From: Cynocephalus volans
Lineage: Eukaryota > Chordata > Mammalia > Dermoptera > Cynocephalidae
Length of the DNA: 64,000 nt
Reading direction: 5' to 3'
NCBI RefSeq assembly: GCF_027409185.1
Contig: NC_084474.1
Location: 4,767,382-4,831,381 of the forward strand
Positions 11,153 to 23,320 of this stretch are shown here, in pieces. Under the pieces are notes generated by a model that was given only the letters and a program-made list of their open reading frames with translations, did no database searches and was not told the origin of the DNA. Positions within the stretch are counted from its first letter, which is position 1; every line of letters begins with the position of its first letter. The position numbers and the translations under genes are program-made.

Positions 11153-13109
11153 GTGAGTGCCTGCCCCGGCCCCGGCCCGCGTCCCGGCCCGACTCGACTC
11201 GGAGCCGCCCCTGCCGCCCCCCGCCCCGCGCGCCCCGGCTCGGAGCCTCCCGCGCCCCCCGCCCGCTCGGCCCCGCGACGCTGTGGCCATGGAGACGGGG
11301 CTCCGAACGCCGAAGCGCTGCCGGGAGGGATGGCCTTTCGTTCCCGCTGCACTTGGGTCTCCCGAGGTTGGGGGCCAGGTGTGTGACAGCCCTGCCCCTC
11401 CACTCCCTGGCTGTGTGACTTAGGGCGGGTTGTAGAATCACCAGCACCACCACCCCAGTTTAGGCTGTAAAATGGAGTTTTAGGGGCTCTCGGCACGGTC
11501 GTTGTGAAAAGTGAGCCCTCAAATGTTAACTGCCCTCCTGTTCGGGGAAGGCCTGTAACCTTGTACCTCTGCTTCAGGAACAAACCTTCAGTGTTTCGGA
11601 AGGTGGAGAGAAAGAAAATCCCGTTTATTTATGCAGTGCGTTTTGTTGTGAAGAACTCTAGGAATTGTGTAAGTGATTCTAATCTGAATTTGTATTAGCA
11701 AATAACAAGGTTCTAAGTGAGAGACAAAAATGATACCATTCAAGGCGTGATGACAAGAGATGCTCAATTTTAGAACCACCCCAGACATGGTGTCAGGAGC
11801 CCAAAATCAGGACACTAATTATGATAGTCATGTGGTCCCTAGAAAAGGTCTCATTCTCAACCTAAAAGTTTATCAATCTGAAACCAAGCCCTAGTTGTCA
11901 TATTTTGGCAACTTTATCTCTGGATACCTGTGTTTACTTGAGACTTAATTCAGCTCATCCTAGCATCTCCTTACGTGAAATAGTTCAAGCATTACATTAT
12001 AGGAAAAATATTAAAAAGGTCATTTTTCTCAAAAGATCATTCAGTGAAACTCCAAATACGTGACTAGCTATGTCGGTAATCTTGATGAAACATTAACTGG
12101 CTGGAAATAAACCATTGTAATACTGCTGGGCATTTTGCTTTAGTCTCAAGAGGAAGGCTGTGGTGGTATTCAGTAACCACTCAACAGGTGAATGTGTGTA
12201 CCCTTAGACAGGCACGTTGGGAGGGCGTGGTCATAGTTCAGGCTACATGTTGGTCTTTGGCCTGTACTATGACTCTGAACTAGACCATTTCTTATTCCTG
12301 GCAGTCTTACAAAGCCATGCCATTGGTCGTGATTGAGGACTGGGCAGGAAAGGCCTACCCTCGGTGCAACTCTTTCTCAGCTACGCTACTAAAAATAACT
12401 CAAGTGCATGTCCCTGGAGCCATGGAATAGTAGCGTCATTGCATGCCAATGGTGTTGTATAATATATGTTGTATAATTCACGTTAAAATTTTACCATTCT
12501 GGGTCAGCAGTAATTAAAAATCCTTTTCTAAATTAAGACTGGCATATTTGTAGCAGGAGGAAGTCAAGTTCTGCGTAAGAATACATTATTTACTGAGTGG
12601 CACATGGACAGAATTTTGTGAAAAATTGAAGGAAGGAATTAGCCTGGTTCAGTTCTACTCAGGCATTAGAAAACACGTTAAGAAACACTTTTGCAATTTC
12701 TCCAATAAGCCCAGCACCTGGGAAATGTTTTAGTGGCCATTATTCCATTGTTCCCTGTTTCTTCCTCAATGTGTTAATATCTCCCAGTCCTGAAAGCTAC
12801 TATCCATGCTGTATAGTTGTCCGGGCCTTCTGCAGCATCTTGTCATAGGTTTGCAGTCATCCTTTTTTAGTCAAACACGGTCATTGTTATTATTTTACAT
12901 TTTGGCACCAACAAAGTTTGAGATTCCATAAATCATTAAGATGTTTATAGTGTCTGGTTTTCTAAGTCTTCTAAATGTCTCTGCCCCTAAAGTGGGCTGA
13001 TTTCTTACTATAAGTTATAATGTTAACATTCAGAGAAACTCTGGAGTTCAATTTTAAGGAATAAGAATTAAAACTGAATATGCCAAATACCCCTGTGCCT
13101 CCTACTCTC

Positions 13110-13144
<35 letters not shown>

Positions 13145-14665
13145 TCCACAGCCAGTTTTTAATATCTAGGAATTGGGTAGAATTGGGTATAATTTGATGT
13201 TTAAATAATATTTAGATCTTGCATCTATAAATTTTTATAATTTAAAGTAAGTTCTATTTTTATTGTTCCCTGGCAAATTTTCATGAGACCAATTTTTATA
13301 TTGATCAGACACCAATTGGTGTTTTAGAGAAATTATCAAGAGTTAGATGGCCGTTCATGATACTCACTTTATCCTAAATGAATACAGTATGTCTCTAAAC
13401 ATCTGACAAGGCCTTCAGATGTCAGAAAGGAGAAAACATGCCCCCTGGCTTAGGAGCAGACCTCTCCTGAAATTTCGTTTATTTTACACAGAGGCGAGCT
13501 AGAAGAAAGAAAACAGACTCTGCCCTCAATACATACTTATTAACTTACTGAGCCAAATCTACAGTAATGAACATTTTGGAGGCTTACAGAAAGGACTGCA
13601 AGATGTTTTAGTGGAAGAATTTCTGTAATGCTTTCATTGTTGTAGGCAGTCTAGAAAAAACTGTAAAACAATTCGGACATTCCAGATACTCTTTTTCTTG
13701 GTATCAGAAAATGACTGCCTGTTCTTAGGAACTACGGTACACTTATCACATATCACTGGTTTAGTTTTTCTTTTTAAAGAGTGTCTAAAACAACACATGG
13801 ATTTCCTTCACATATTAAGTCATTTTACTTAGACTTATCTTAACAGGTAAGTCCAATACAAGGGAGGAACTTGCTGTTTAAGGAAAAATTCAATTAACTT
13901 CTCAAACACAGGTAAGAAGCCTTTACTCTTTTGCTTGCTGTTGGATATGCTTGCTGTTACCACTGTTACTTTCTGTGGGAATGTCCAGAGAATGCATTTC
14001 TTTGAATACAGGTCACAGCTGTGTAAATAGCAAAAAGTAACTTTTTATCCCCTAGCTTCTTTCAATCAAATTTGGCCACAGGCCAGAACTGGATAAAGCT
14101 GGGAATGTTTTCCAGTGGTGTGGGGAGGCATTGGACTAGCATTGTTATGGCCGTCACATCTTTCCTAGGCTGCTGTCTCGAGGGCAACACTCTTCTGTTA
14201 TTAACACAGCCAGTTGTTTAGTTCTGTGTTTTGTTCTGTTGCTTTCCATCTGGGTGATAGTTAAAATTTGGAAACTGTGCATTTCAACCTCTGTCCTTTT
14301 AGTAATATTATTTTTTATCTCAAGTTTTAACCCTTATGTTGGAGCTATAATGTTTCAAAGTTGAAAATAAGAGGAAATTGTTATGTGCCTTAATGATCTA
14401 GACAAGGGGTCGGCAAACTTTTTCTTAAAGGACCAGATTGTAAATATTTTAGGTTTCGTGGGCTGTGGGGCAAAATTGAGGATATTATGTAGATACTTAT
14501 AATCATTTAAAATGTACCCATTTAGAAATGTAAAGCCTTTCTGGGCCCCTGGACCATACAAAAACAGGTGGTGTGGCCAGCAGGCCGTATGTTTTGCTAA
14601 CCCTTCTCCAGATGGTCATACCATTACTAGTTAAAAGAAACCCTACTTTTTTTTCTCTCTTACAG
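11153..14665 (+). other. SMIM19: SMIM19 intron 1
   Basis: The intron runs from the GTGAGT donor to a textbook acceptor, a pyrimidine tract followed by TTACAG, ending at 14665. It is mostly unique sequence. It contains a (AAAAG)n-type simple repeat at about 13110-13144 and a DNA-transposon relic at 14405-14612. I see no other gene or conserved structure in it. Confidence 0.6.
14405..14612 (+). mobile_element. hAT-Charlie-type MITE relic
   Basis: It begins 'aaggggtcggcaaactttttc', continues 'aaaggaccagattgtaaatattttag' and ends 'ggccgtatgttttgctaaccctt'. The ends are imperfect inverted repeats (gtcggcaaact / ..ttttgctaac). This is the pattern of a common short mammalian hAT element; the subfamily is not determined. 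Confidence 0.6.
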
Positions 14666-14669
14666 CCCC

Positions 14670-14803
14670 ATGGCTGGAGCTTATGGAGTGATGGGTGATG
14701 ATGGTTCTATTGATTACACTGTTCACGAAGCCTGGAATGAAGCCACCAATGTCTACTTGATAGTGATCCTTGTAAGCTTCGGTCTCTTCATGTATGCCAA
14801 GAG
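14670..14803 (+). CDS. SMIM19: SMIM19 coding exon 1 (residues 1-44 and part of 45)
   Basis: The exon body begins at 14666 after TTACAG, and translation begins at 14670. It encodes the acidic N-terminus and the entire membrane segment. It ends ...GCC AAG AG before GTAAAT, leaving two bases of codon 45 (Arg). Confidence 0.95.
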
Positions 14804-17800
14804 GTAAATTTTTTCTGTCTCCGAGTAGATAAGAAACTGGGCATTTAAGAGTTTTGCAGGTTTGTTTGTTTTTTTAATCTGACCTGAATGCATAAAAATA
14901 ATTTCATCAGAATTTTTGTTCCTGCTCTGAAAGGCACTGTCTGCTCTGGTCTCTCCTCAGTCTCTGGTGAATGAGGTTTGGCTTTGAAAATCCCCTTGCT
15001 TTAAGAGACAAAGATTTAAGTACAGCTCTGGGTACCCTAATCGGCTCTAAATTTCCGATTCTGTCATTTCTAATATAATCCAACTTTATCATTCTGCCTG
15101 GGTTCATTGTCACCTTTTGATGAGCACATTTTTTGGCCCAAGTCCCTGAAATGTAGAAACACTAATTCCTGTGTATTCAGGAAATCCCTCTTCACCCAGT
15201 TTAACCTTTTCCTTGATTCTTATGCATGACTATATCATAGCCCTTATTAAACTATATTAGTTTTATCTGATTACTTATCTATCTATCCCACAAAAACTTC
15301 ATTCCTTTGAGAACAAGGACCTTATCTTTTACTTTTATGTCCGCCATGTGCCACATACTGTAGATTCTCAGCAATGTTTCCTGCCTAATTCTGGATTTTG
15401 TAGCTTAGTTTAACTGCCCCTTCCACACTTCCTGGCTCCTTTTCCCTAAGTGCAGTAAAAGAAAAAAAAATTGCTGGGGTGTGCTGTGAAGAGGAGAAGC
15501 TGTACTAGTTAGTCTTACGTGGATTGATTCGCTTCTCCTGATAGCCACATACTTCAAGTTGTCCTTTACCAAGGTGAAAAAAGGCACTCAGTAGTCCACA
15601 GTAACTAGTAATCCAGAAGTAATTTATGTTTGGCCTGGAGGGGTGTTCAGAGCCTGCATTTGCTCTCAGAGTGTGTGCTCACCTTCCCAGCCCCTGACGC
15701 TCCCAGAGCAGTTGGGCTGCTGGCCGCCAGGACTCCCGGGGGTGGGGTGGGTGAGAGAAGGCTCCACATGTCATCACTATCCACTTGCAGGTACCAGCTT
15801 TGCTCTAAAAATAGCTGCTGCCTCCTCTCTACTTTTCTTTTAAAAGCGGAATGACACTGTTCTTAATTTTAAAAAGATGTCCCCACTAAGGCCATGCCAT
15901 TGTATTTAAGAAATATGTTTATTCATTTTCCAAAATTAAAGTCTGTTCATATTCAGTTTATTCTCTAACCCAGTAATTTAGTTTATTTGGATGACATGAG
16001 AGGGAGGAAAAATCAGATGTTTTCTTGTATGTGTATTTTTCCTTACAATATTTGGGTTTTGGGAGGGTGGGGGTTGGGGGAATCACAGTGGAGGTGCTTC
16101 CCTTTGTTGTATTAAAAGGATGTGCTCAGCTGATTTCGTTTCTCTCTTACAGCCCCGTGTTTGTACATGTACAGCCTCGTTCTTTTTGGTGAAAGGAAGA
16201 ATATTTGAGCCAAGGAAGCATCTCAGAGAGTAGAAAATAGAATGGGCTTATCATTTAGGTCCTTTTAATGTAGCTTCTGATTACTAGGATCATAAGAATA
16301 TTACAATCCTGTAGAGATTAATGCAGATCTCTCTTCTGCATTGATTTTGTTTTAGGAATAAAAGGAAAATTATGAGGATATTCAGCGTGCCACCTACGGA
16401 AGAAACTTTGTCAGAGCCCAACTTTTATGACACAATAAGCAAAATTCGTTTAAGACAACAATTGGAAATGTATTCCATTTGTAAGTATATTCTGGACTGA
16501 ACTGTATACATAAGCATGCATAAAATAGATTTTCTGGAATTGAGTCCAATTAGCAATAGGTTATCAAAAAAGTTGGTAATGAAAACTTAGTACCTTTTTC
16601 TTACTCTTAATACAGTATCAGTAAAGGCAAATTTACCATGAAGTTTATGTCCCAGGACCCTTTGCTTATACAGGGCCCTTAGCAATGTGCTCACATGGTT
16701 GTATTTTTGTAAATTTTGCAAAACTTAGAAATTTTAGCAATCATTTAAGACTGCTATCTCTTCCTACTCTAATTTTCCCTCCTTTGCACTTCCCCTCATA
16801 TGGAGTGGTATTGAAGTGGCCAAGAGCATTTTGGGTACTGGCAAAGGGTAAGTTGAGTTGGAGGTATGTTAAGTTTTGGTTTGAATTATGTATTTATGGA
16901 GTTTGCAGTCACCTCCATTATAATCAGATTACTGCAAGCCAAAGCAGTATAGAAATAGCTTGCTTCCAGGAATATGACATGTGACATCAAGGTGCAAGTC
17001 CATAGGTCATATCTCTATATTACTGTGTCCTGTAGTGCTGACCACTGTAAGAATGCAGGCATGGAGAAACAAGAGTTTAAAATGTATGGATCTGAATGAA
17101 TTGTACATCTAATCCATAGCCTTTATACAACCATTTAAAAGAATGAGTTGTAGTTTCCATAGTGCATTGTTTAAGTGAGAAAAACAAGACATATATGTAC
17201 TACAATACCACTGTTATAAAATCAAATGACCAAAACACCGCTTTAATTATCAACATGCAATATAAATGCTCTCTATAATTATGCAAGCATGGAGGGAGGC
17301 CTGGAAAGATACACATCAGGCTATTGGAATTTGTTACCCTGAAGGGAGTGGTATGGGGTTTAAGGAAAAAAGACTGGATAATTTTAAAGCAAGTTATCCA
17401 CAGTAAAAAATTAAGCATGTATGTGTGTGTATGTTCTCGTACACACATGCACACTCATATCTCAGGTCAAGTGAAATTTCAGGTGAAAAGTAGAAAATAA
17501 TATATACACATATATTTCAGACAAGTAGAACTTAAAAAATTTCCTCAGCATAAATTTTATCCTAAGAACTGGTAAGAGCAGTTCCTTTGAGGGAAACGAC
17601 CGGGCAGGTAGCTACAGGGCTGGCTGGAAGGAGGGAGACACACTGTTCACTGTTTACCCTTCAGTTTCTTTTGCATTTTGTACCATATGCATGTGTTGCC
17701 AGTTCAAAATAAAAAACAAAAATTAATTTAACAAAGCTTTATTCTCAATAGCCAAAAGTCCTCAACAGATGAATGGATAAACAAAGTATACATATATACA

Positions 17801-20800
17801 TAAATAGAATGTTATTCAGCCTTTCAAAGGAAGGAAATGCTGACACATGCCACAACATGGATGAATCTTGAGGACGTTATGCTAAGGAAAATAAGCTAAT
17901 CACAAAAGGACAAATATTAGTATTATTTCATTTATATGAGGCAAATCATAGGACAAAAAGTAGAATGATGGTTGCTAAGGGAAGAGGGGTGTGGGGAGTT
18001 AGTGTCTGATGGCTGTAGAGTTCAGTTTGGGGTGATGAAGAGCACGCTAGGGGTGGTGGTGATGGCTGCACAGCAGGGAGGGTGTACCTAACGCCTCTGA
18101 ACTATACAGTTAAAGTGGCGAAGATGATAAGCCCTATGTTACGTTTATTTTACCACAAAAAAATTCTTAAGTATTGTAAAAATTATATATAGAGCAAGCC
18201 AGAAGCTCTGTATGGAAAATTGTAAGTAAAGAATTAAGTTTTCATTGATGCCTACTCAAAACAGAAGTTATCTACTATCAGTAATATATGCAGTAATTTA
18301 GTGGATGCAATTATAAATCCACTGTACAAATTTTTTCTTTTTTGATAGAAATGACATAACATTAAGTTTATCAGAATTCCTGTTTGCAGGGTGTATTAGT
18401 TTTCTATTGCTGCTGTAACAAATTACCACAAATTTAGTGGCTTAAAGCAACACAAATGTATTATCTTACAGTTTATTTTTTTATTGTAACAAAATTGATT
18501 GTACATATCTGTGGGGTACAGAGTTGAACATTAATACTCGTGTGCAATATGTGATGTTCACATCAGAATAATTATTATATTATAGAATATAATAATATCA
18601 TTGCTATTTGTGGCCCTTTACTCATTCCTCCCTCCCCCTCCCTTTCCGCTTCTTGTAACCTCAGTTGTCCTTTTGAAAGTTCAGTGTATTATTGTGAGTG
18701 TTGTATCTTTCTTTCTATCTTTTATTTATATGTTTATTATTTTAGCTCTCACTTATGAGTGAGAACATACAGTATTTCTCTTTCTGTGTCTGGCTTATTT
18801 CACTTAATATGATTTTCTCTAAGTTCATCCATGTTGCTGCAAATGGCAATATTACATTCTTTTTTAGAACTGAGTAATATTCCATTGTGTGCATATACCA
18901 CATTTTTCTTATCTAGTCATCTGATGATGCATGTTTAGGTTGGTTCCAACTCTTGGCAATTGTAAATAGAGCTGTGATAAACATGGGGGGGCAGGTATCT
19001 CTTTGACATGATGCTTTCCATTCCTTTGGGTATATACCCACCAGTGGAATTGCTGGATCATATGGCAGTTCTATCTGAAGTTATTTAAGAAATCTCCACA
19101 CCATTTTCCATAATGGCTGCACCAATTTACAATCCCACCAACAGTGTAGGAGGGTTTCCCTTTCTCTGCATCCTCACCAGCATTTGTTGTTCTCTGTCTT
19201 TTTGATGATAGCCAGTCTACCTGGGGTGAGATGGTATCTTATTATGGTTTTGATTTGCATTTCCCTGATGCTGAATGATGTTGAACATTTTTTCATGTGT
19301 CTGTTGGCCATTTGTATATCTTCCTTTGAGAGATGCCTATTTAGTTCCTTTGCCCATTTTTTAATCGGGTTATTTGTTTTTTTACTGTTGTTTGAGTTCC
19401 TTGTATATTCTGGATATTAATCCTCTGTCAGATACATAGTTTGCAAATATTTTCACCCACTCTGTAGGTTGTCTTTTTGCTCCGTTAATTGTTTCTTTTG
19501 CTGTGCAGAAGCTTTGTAGTTTGATAAAATCCCATATGTTTATTTTTCCTTTTGTTGCCTGTGCTTTGAGAGTCATATTCATAAAAACTTTGCCTGGTCC
19601 TACTTCTGAAGTGTTTCCCCTGCATTTTCTTTTAGGAGCTTTACAGTTTCAGGTCTTATAAGTCTTTAATCCATTTTGAGTTGATTTTGGTGTATGATGA
19701 GAGGTACATGTCTAGTTTCATTCTTCTACATATGGATGTCCAGTTTTCCAAGCACCATTTATTGAAGGGGCAGTCTTTTCCCCAAAGCATGTTCTTGTTG
19801 TCTTTGTTGAAGATCAGTTGGCTGTAGGTTTGTGGGTTGATTTCTGGGTTCAAGTAATATCCGGGAACAAGAAATATCTTTCCATCTTTTTGTGCCCTCT
19901 TTAATTTCTTTCAATACTGACTTGTAGTTTTCATTGTAGAGATCTTTCACCTCCTTGGTTAAGTTGATTCCTAGGTTTTTGGGGGGGGGCGGGGTTAAGT
20001 GTAAGTGGTCTTACTTCCTTGATTTCTTTTTCCGCTAGTTCATTATTGGAGTATAAAAATGCTAGTGGTTTTGGCATGTTAATTTTGTATCCTGAAACTT
20101 TACTAAAGTCATTTATCAACTCTAAGAATTTTTTTGTAGAGATTTTGGGCTGTTCTATATGTGGATCATGTCATCTGCAGACAGGGACAATTTGACTTCA
20201 CCTTTTCCCATCTGGATGCCCTTTATTTCTTTATCTTGCCTGATTGCTCTGGCTAGTACTTCCAGTTCTATGTTGAATAAGAGTGGTGAGAATGGGCATC
20301 CTTGTCTTGTTCCCATTCTGAAGGGAAAAGCTTTCAACTTTTCCCCATTCAGGATGATATTGGCAGAGGGTTTGTCATATATGTTGAAATACCTTCCTTC
20401 TATACCTATTTTGCTGAGAGTTTTTATCATGAAGTGATGTTGAATTTTGTCAAATGCTTTTTCTGCATCTATTGAGATAATCGTATGGTTTTTGTCCTTG
20501 ATTTTGTTGCTGTGATGTATCACACTTATTGATTTGCATATGTTGAACCATTCTTGCATGCCTGGGATGAATCCCATTTGATCCTGGTGTATAAATTTTT
20601 TTGATGTGTTGCTGTATTCTGTTTGCTAATATTTTGTTTAGGATTTTTGCATCTATGTTCATCAAGGATATTGGCCTGTAGTTTTCTTTCTTTGTTGAAT
20701 CTTTGTCTGGCTTTGGTATACTGGCCTCATAGTATGAGTTGGGGAGAATGGCCTCCATTTCAATTTTTTGGAATAGTTAGAAAAGAATTGGTATTAATTC

Positions 20801-23288
20801 ATCTTTAAATGTGCTTGGTTCATTGTGTAATCTTAACTGTATCTTCTTGTATCTCATTGGGTTTCCTAAAGATTTTTACATGGAATTCCTTCTCAGTCAT
20901 TTCAAGTGTTTCCTTGAGTCATTATATTCCTTTGGTAGACTCATATTTTCTTATTTTTTCATATTTTTAGTATCTTTACATTGATGTTTAGTCATCTGGA
21001 AGAGCAGTTCCTTCTATTACTCTCTTTCTCTGGACTCTGCTGGTGGTCCTCTTTGTGTCAATTCAGATGAGTGATTGGCTGTGTGCCTATGTAGCTGCAG
21101 TGGCTGCTATGGCTGCTGCTGTGGTAGCAGGCCACCCTCATGGTGGAGGTGGTTGTGGCATTGGCTTTGGAGGGTTGCAGTGGCTCCAGCGGTGGTGGGC
21201 TGCTTGCATAATGATGGTGGCTATCTGGCAGTGCTGGTGGTGGCAGTGACTGCAGCAGTGATGGTTGCACTTGCTGTCTGCTTGGCTGTAGTAACCTCCA
21301 CAGATGCCTGCACAGCTATAGTGACTGCAGCAGCAGCCCCACCAGTGGCTGTAATTGCCTCCCTTGCGTCTACAGTGTCTATAGCAATAGAGGGGCTACC
21401 TTGTGAAGGTGGCAGCAGCACTGGTGGCTGCAACTGCCTCCCTCAAGTCTGCTGTGTCTGCAGTGACAGTGGGGTTAGCTCGTGGGGGCAGCAGTGGTGC
21501 TAGAGGCTGCACCTCCCTCCCTCCTGTCTGTGATGTCCGCAGTGGAAGTGGGTGAAGGAGGGTTATCTTGTGGGGTGGCAGTGGTACTGTTAGCTCCAAC
21601 AGTCTTTGATCCCTCTGCAGTGTCCACAGCAGTAGGGGGGTTACCTCATGAGGGCAGCAGTGCCACCAGTGGTTGGAACTGCTTCACTCATCTGTGGTGT
21701 CCTTGGTGCTGTCCTACATGGCAGGGGAGTTACCTTATGGTCACAACAGCATCAGCAATGGCTGCAACTGCCCCATTCTCGTCTGCGTGGCCCTGGTGGC
21801 TGCAAGATCAAGTCGCAGCAGGGACGGCTGTATTGGGGTCTCTACTTCCTTGCTCACTCCCTCAGTGGCCCTGGCAGCTGCAGGGTTAATTTGCTACAGG
21901 AGCAGTGGCTCTGGGGATTGCAACTGCCTTAATTACTCCCTCTGGGGCTTTGGCAGCTGCAGGGTTAATTCATGGAGGGATCAGCTGTGCTGGGGTCTAC
22001 CACTTCCTCGCTCACTCCCTCAGCCCCAGCCGATCCTGCTGGTGCAATGGCTATGGTGGCAGTAGACACACTGCACACAACTACGACAGAGGGACCCACA
22101 AGAAGCTGAGCTGGCTGTTGAGGCTGCTTGGGTGGGGGTCCTGCACATGGTTGGTCTGGATGGTATAGGGGTACAGACAGCCACTAGCAATGTCTGCTGC
22201 AGTGCAGGTGACTGTGAGAGGGGACCCACACACAGTCTGGCTGACTGGTGTAGCAGTGTGGACAGGGATCCCATGCACGTCTGGCCTGGTCAGAGCTGTA
22301 GCACTGGTTTGAGTGGCTTCTGGGAACATGGGATGGGGTGAAACTCACAGTGGGAGGGCGGGTGATGGTCCCGGTACCTGACAATGTCACCGATGAGTGC
22401 AGTGCTTGTAGTGAAGGGCCCGTTCGGGTCTTCTGTGGGAGAGGTATGCCCTAGGTTTCTCTAGTCTGCCATCTTCCCACAATCCTCTATCTTACCAGTT
22501 TATAGGTCAAAAGTCCTACAGGCTGAAATCAAGATGTCAGCAGGGTTCCATTTTTCTGGAAGCTCTAGGGAAAATTCGATTCTTTGCCTTCTCCAGCTTC
22601 TACAGGCTGTCCACATTCCTTGGCTCCTGGCCCCATTTCTGCATCTTCAAGGCCAACAGCATTGCACCCTTCTGACTGTTCTCGCATATTCACCCACCTT
22701 CTCTCTGAATCTCACCAAGAAAGGCTCTCTTATTTTTAAGGGCTCATGTGATTAGGCTCGGCCACATAATCCAGGGTAGTCTCCCCATCTTGAGTTCCTT
22801 ACTTTATTCACATCTACCAAGTCCCTTTTGCCTGTAAAGTAACATATTCACAGATTATGGGGACTAGAATGTGGATATCTTTGGGGGCCATTATTCTTAT
22901 AAACAGTGAGTATATTGTGGATTTGCACATTTTATGAATCCCAGCATAATGGATCATTCTTAGTGTTTGTGACATGTCTTGTTCTGACAAAGGCTGGCAG
23001 TTCAAGAGGAAATAGCAAACAAAATTCCTTTTCTTAAAGAGGACTCCCAAAGTTGTAGGTTTTAGGCCACAGAAATCCAGATCTACCCTGAGTAGCATAA
23101 ACAAATAGTATCTCTTTCTTGGCTAGTAAAAACTTAAAAGAATAGAAGTTTTAAAACTAAGCAGTGAATTACATTCACAAAGATTTCTAACCCTATATTT
23201 TCTCTAGTTTCAGGTTAAGACAGTTTTTCTTCAGTAAATATTGCTTAGAAGTACGAAAAGAAGACATTTGCATGTCTGTTCTTTCTTC

Positions 23289-23320
<32 letters not shown>

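Larger units (their letters stand above)
10720..11345. promoter_or_regulatory. CpG-island bidirectional promoter SLC20A2 / SMIM19
   Basis: An abrupt change from AT-rich DNA to very GC- and CpG-dense sequence, the only CpG island in the window that is not inside a retroelement. Splice-donor-like sequences point both ways: minus strand GCGC|GTGAGT with the exon edge at 10917, and plus strand CAGC|GTGAGT with the exon edge at 11152. Transcription start sites therefore most likely fall between about 10930 and 11140. A 14-base A-run sits at 10981-10994. I see no TATA box, as usual for CpG-island housekeeping promoters. The human pair is divergent too, which supports the reading. Confidence 0.8.
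18476..22480 (-). mobile_element. Antisense L1 with internal deletion, full 5' UTR and flanking TSD
   Basis: The element lies on the minus strand and splits an older LTR-like repeat. The flanks carry a TSD reading atcttac(c)agttta near 18463-18475 and 22484-22497, one base different. From right to left it has a 5' end with a YY1-type motif (AAGATGGC near 22466), a 5' UTR of about 1.5 kb with tandem repeats, then directly the ORF2 reverse-transcriptase region (a frame at 20758-20450 includes the [11 protein letters not shown] motif), the thumb and C-terminal remnants, and the 3' UTR (about 18500-18900). ORF1 and the endonuclease half of ORF2 are missing, so the element is internally deleted by about 3 kb. 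All frames carry stops. It cannot be active. Confidence 0.85.

Noticed and set aside
10743..11583. Open frames of 236 and 278 codons on the minus strand over the CpG island
   Set aside because: They lie in extremely GC-rich DNA where stop codons are rare, overlap in different frames, have low-complexity Pro/Arg/Ala composition, and cross the promoter and splice donors.
16140..16190. Alternative SMIM19 exon after the pyrimidine-AG at about 16153
   Set aside because: It has a good acceptor-like tract but no donor with matching phase, and the sequence contains stops in the SMIM19 frame.
21043..22390. Multiple 70-140 codon frames on both strands
   Set aside because: All fall within the repeat-bearing L1 5' UTR and are overlapping, low-complexity Ala/Val/Trp-rich translations.
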